Shown one piece after another: positions 62,301 through 64,000 of a stretch of 64,000 nucleotides of DNA; positions within the stretch are counted from its first letter, which is position 1; each line of letters starts with the position of its first letter. This DNA is from Aquimarina amphilecti (GTDB taxonomy: Bacteria; Bacteroidota; Bacteroidia; Flavobacteriales; Flavobacteriaceae): NCBI RefSeq assembly GCF_900109375.1, contig NZ_FOAB01000004.1, positions 186,001-250,000 on the forward strand. The letters are read 5' to 3'. Below the pieces are notes generated by a model that searched no databases, was not told where the DNA came from, and saw only the letters and a list, made by a program, of their open reading frames with translations. Made by a program: the position numbers and the translations under genes.

Positions 62301-62533
62301 GAATATCTACTTTCACAATTGCACCTAATCCACTACAGAGAGGTGGAGTATTACAGATTGCAATGAAGGATACTAAGAGTACTAATAATACATATTCAAT
62401 TATGAATATGGTTGGACAAATTGTTGGACAAGGTACCTTAAGTAGTAGTAAAACTATTAGTGTTGGTAACCTTGAGACAGGTATGTATTTACTAAAAGTT
62501 CAAGGAGAGACTAAACGATTTATAATCAAATAG
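59330..62533 (+). CDS. Secreted M36 (fungalysin) metalloprotease with type IX secretion signal
   Basis: The product has 1067 residues from the ATG at 59330; a GTG at 59270 also opens the frame. Signal peptide, then an FTP-type propeptide domain (QHVYVQQFYQGIPIQYATYKLTV) and an M36 catalytic domain with zinc motif HEYGHG (His429, Glu430, His433) and third-ligand region EGWSDW near 456-461. A MAM-like adhesion domain follows (FPYNESFEGNIGDW ... VTIDGLSI), then a further beta domain and a C-terminal T9SS sorting domain (IAPNPLQRGG ... TGMYLLKVQGETKRFIIK). An extracellular protease, likely cell-surface released. Confidence 0.95.
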   Translation: MRKLYSFVLLTMLIGQAMFAQNIMDGIVKNHLNSTTAKSPLTAEDVSEWKVTNVVPSLNPAIQHVYVQQFYQGIPIQYATYKLTVKNNDQVTWTIDQFVKDVKSKVTSAKASLSPETAIMNVARAHNLGSPQLVRSKSKTNDALVYENSGITLEPIQAKQVYIKQDDQLILTWHVSLYQKDGQHWWNANVDAASGKVLYTEDWVITCNFGTPDHENHNHGESILFDKDVPTVPTKAEATAALAPDSYNVYAMPVESPSHGNRSIVTDPADTNASPFGWHDTNGSAGAEFTITRGNNVWAQEDRNGNNGTGFSPDGGASLDFNFPIDLSQGPTTYDDAAITNLFYWNNIMHDVFYQYGFDEASGNFQENNYGNGGAGSDSVNADAQDGSGSNNANFSTPGDGGNPRMQMFLWTSPNPDRDGDLDNGIIAHEYGHGISIRLVGGPASNNLGGSEQMGEGWSDWFGLMLTMKAGDSGTDSRGIGTYALNQPTTGDGIRPTPYSIDRSVNNTDYADIGGLARPHGVGYAFATILWDMTWGLIDAEGFDSDFYNGTGGNNIAMALVIEGLKNTANNPGFVSGRDGILQADQDLYGGQYECIIWKAFADRGVGQDANENNNGGTNGQTDQTVSFVNPCDGGGPGPGGDECTGDIASFPYNESFEGNIGDWSQASGDDLDWTVDSNGTPSNGTGPSGAVDGTSYIYVEASGNGTGFPNKRAILNSPCLDFSGLTSPTLSFQYHMVGSAIGTFDVEARTDNTGDWTSVFNRSGAQGTDWNTASVDLSAYAGNASVQLRLNTVTGSSWQGDVTIDGLSITNGTTDPGPTCDSINFNDFSITPFSNQDSAGDFSIVNGGAGLSMSNNTWKYIPLNYTVTANTVIEFDFSSTSQGEIHGVGFENDNTLTSTRYFKVHGTQNYGVTNFDNYSSGTTTYVIPVGNFYTGSMDRLVFINDNDAGSGNNSIFSNVKIYEGSCNGSAAVVADFGPTTPIIGTEDEEGISTFTIAPNPLQRGGVLQIAMKDTKSTNNTYSIMNMVGQIVGQGTLSSSKTISVGNLETGMYLLKVQGETKRFIIK

Positions 62534-62540
62534 ATTTAAT

Positions 62541-63434
62541 TTAAATCTTAAGTTTTTTAAGAAGGCCGTCTGAAAAGGCGGTCTTCTTTATTTCATAATA
62601 GTACTTTTTAAGTATTAGGATCACTAAGAGAGGAGTCAACCCATGTGGAATTCTATACAATACTTGATATAAATTTTGATGAATCGACTGTATAGGAAAA
62701 TCCCAATAAAAATTAGCAACTATTCTAGCAAAAGCAGTAAGTAATCCCCATAAAAAGGCATACCATAGTGCATAAACCCTGAGTTTAGGAATAAAAATTA
62801 GAATAGCAATTATAAAATCTAAAATTCCAGCGATGTATAAAAATGTAATAGCTGTTTCTTCAGAAAAGCCGAAAATTTGTATAACCATATCTACAAACTT
62901 TCCTGGAACTGGATAAAATCCAAAAGCATATAATCCATGCGAGAAAAATGTAAGTGCAATTAGAATATTTAGGATGAAAATTAATCGAATAGTGCTACTC
63001 TTTTTATTATATTGATATAACAAAACGAATGGCAATCCAAATTGAATACTGTGCTCAAAAAATTGAGCAAAATGATAAAATTTTTCCTTTGTCATTAATA
63101 GGGTTAGTAATACCAAACTAATCCCACCCAGTGTAATAGGAATCCGAAACCATTTTATATTCGTTTTTTTTATTACAAGAGCAGAGATTGCAGCAATAAG
63201 ATATAAGAGGCCATTAATTTTTATTCCATTTTGTATAGCGCTATCTGTTTTGTTACTAGTAGCATAATCTTGCCAAGAGGTATTAAAAATACCCTCGACT
63301 ATGGGTTGTAATATCGATTCATCCCAGAAAAAGGTACGATAGGGAGCATCCCAAAACAAATGTTGTAATGATCTACCTAAGAAAATTAAGAAGACACTAA
63401 TTTTAAGCAGTAATTCTATTTGTTTGCTTTTCAT
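62541..63434 (-). CDS. Multi-pass membrane protein (DoxX-like topology)
   Basis: The product has 297 residues from the ATG at 63434; an ATG at 63449 is possible. Seven or so hydrophobic helices, starting IELLLKISVFLIFLGRSLQHLFW. DoxX-like hints: FLYIAGILDFIIAILIFIP and AFLWGLLTAFARIVANFYWDF. No catalytic motif. It is convergent with the M36 gene, sharing a terminator region. Confidence 0.7.
   Translation of the reverse strand: MKSKQIELLLKISVFLIFLGRSLQHLFWDAPYRTFFWDESILQPIVEGIFNTSWQDYATSNKTDSAIQNGIKINGLLYLIAAISALVIKKTNIKWFRIPITLGGISLVLLTLLMTKEKFYHFAQFFEHSIQFGLPFVLLYQYNKKSSTIRLIFILNILIALTFFSHGLYAFGFYPVPGKFVDMVIQIFGFSEETAITFLYIAGILDFIIAILIFIPKLRVYALWYAFLWGLLTAFARIVANFYWDFPIQSIHQNLYQVLYRIPHGLTPLLVILILKKYYYEIKKTAFSDGLLKKLKI
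62559..62592. terminator. Terminator between the M36 gene and the membrane-protein gene
   Basis: AAGAAGGCCGTC pairs with GGCGGTCTTCTT (two wobble pairs) around a six-base loop and is followed by T-rich sequence. It overlaps the end of the minus-strand gene. Confidence 0.75.
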
Positions 63435-63563
63435 TGCACAAAGTAACATAGTAACATGTTAATAGATTGTAAACTAAGGGTTATACTTTTTCTAATCTTG
63501 AACTGTTAAAATTAAGTATTAATTAAGAATCTGGAATTAGAATTTTTTAATTATTTGATATCC

Positions 63564-63571
63564 TAAATTTG
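63564..63571 (+). promoter_or_regulatory. Possible -7 promoter element (TAAATTTG)
   Basis: TAAATTTG matches the Bacteroidetes -7 consensus TAnnTTTG and lies 28 bases before the ATG at 63599. The -33 position at 19 bases upstream is AT-rich with no clear TTG, so only half the promoter is supported. Confidence 0.4.
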
Positions 63572-63598
63572 AAAAAACTAACTTAATCTTCATACTAA

Positions 63599-64000
63599 AT
63601 GAAACAATTTATTACATTAACTTTAATAATATTAGGGCTTCAGGTGCAAGCATCTAATGATAAATATCGACTTACCTTAAGAGGTAATCCTGCAACTTCA
63701 ATTGTTGTTGGATGGAATCAATCATCAGGCAGTAATGCAACAGTTTATTATGGTACTACAGATTATGGAACAGCTTATAATAATTATCCAAACTCTAAAT
63801 CACCAGATAGAACAGTCTCATATAAAGGAATGAATAATACTTTTGCTAGACTAACGGGATTACAACCCAATACTGCTTATTATTTTGTGATTAGAGATAG
63901 CCAAGGCACAAGTGAACGTTTTTGGTTTAAAACAGCTCCAGCTGATAAGAGTAGATTATCTTTTATAGCGGGAGGAGATTCTAGAAACAATAGAACTCCG
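63599..64000 (+). CDS. Purple acid phosphatase-like metallophosphoesterase, C-terminus cut by window edge
   Basis: 134 codons are visible from the ATG at 63599 without a stop. A signal peptide (LTLIILGLQVQAS) precedes a fibronectin-III-like purple acid phosphatase N-terminal domain: KYRLTLRGNPATSIVVGWNQ, ATVYYGTTDYG and LTGLQPNTAYYFVIRDSQG. The start of the catalytic domain is seen as FIAGGDSRNN, the first metal motif GDxR. A secreted phosphoesterase; the remaining metal motifs lie outside the window. Confidence 0.88.
   Translation, partial: MKQFITLTLIILGLQVQASNDKYRLTLRGNPATSIVVGWNQSSGSNATVYYGTTDYGTAYNNYPNSKSPDRTVSYKGMNNTFARLTGLQPNTAYYFVIRDSQGTSERFWFKTAPADKSRLSFIAGGDSRNNRTP

Noticed and set aside
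1..64000. tRNA, rRNA, transposase, integrase, prophage or CRISPR genes
   Set aside because: None recognised on reading both strands; a covariance-model scan would be needed to exclude small RNAs.

Overview
The window is AT-rich DNA from a marine-type member of the Flavobacteriaceae (Bacteroidetes). The evidence is the family content: OstA-like protein, FabV, GLPGLI-family proteins, DUF2807 and 2TM-domain proteins, a carboxypeptidase-like TonB receptor, a LytTR/LytS pair, a fungalysin with a type IX secretion C-terminal signal, and the near absence of Shine-Dalgarno sequences. An Aquimarina-like genus would fit, but the sequence alone cannot prove it. No rRNA, tRNA, CRISPR array, transposase, integrase or prophage gene was recognised.

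Layout. 1-5.3 kb: 3'-truncated OstA-like gene, fabV, a TRIC-type channel with a small conserved hypothetical, and trxB. 5.4-11.9 kb: a minus-strand envelope-stress-like block (DUF4870, M50-like peptidase, PadR regulator overlapping a PspC protein, two DUF2807 proteins, a DUF4440 protein). 12-15.7 kb: DUF4442, AIM24-like, a small conserved protein, oxyR, a small lipoprotein, DUF2141. 15.8-22.9 kb: the MoxR/DUF58/DUF4350/DUF4129/membrane/SpoIIM operon with a divergent RDD gene. 22.9-28 kb: a small lanthipeptide-like precursor, a cyclophilin, a Nudix hydrolase, a PlsC acyltransferase and lipoproteins. 28.1-31 kb: four short leader peptides, three of them Cys-rich, next to a TPR/AraC regulator. 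31.1-36.8 kb: LytTR regulator, amidohydrolase, five stand-alone 2TM proteins, a LytS-type kinase that itself ends in a 2TM domain, and a secreted helical-repeat protein. 36.9-42.1 kb: TonB receptor and three GLPGLI paralogues. 42.1-46 kb: NDH-2, an ECF sigma factor with a membrane partner, a LETM1-related protein. 46.1-51.1 kb: two DUF4331-type proteins, a TPR lipoprotein and a TonB receptor. 51.3-58.8 kb: GNAT, lipoproteins, an ECF sigma/anti-sigma pair with a heme-motif lipoprotein, Cu/Zn SOD, LVIVD-repeat lipoproteins, a YdeI-like protein. 59-64 kb: M36 metalloprotease, a membrane protein, and the start of a purple-acid-phosphatase-like protein.

The most unusual material is at 28.1-29.2 kb. 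Four short genes encode peptides with a double-glycine (or Ala-Gly) leader. Three carry Cys-rich cores, one of which has the spacing of an inhibitor cystine knot (C-X6-C-X5-CC-X3-C-X15-C). The fourth, like the separate gene at 22.9 kb, has a class I lanthipeptide-like leader. No maturation enzyme or exporter lies in the window, so products and functions are inferred only. Several perfect inverted repeats also sit over or near predicted promoters, the clearest at 39197-39239.
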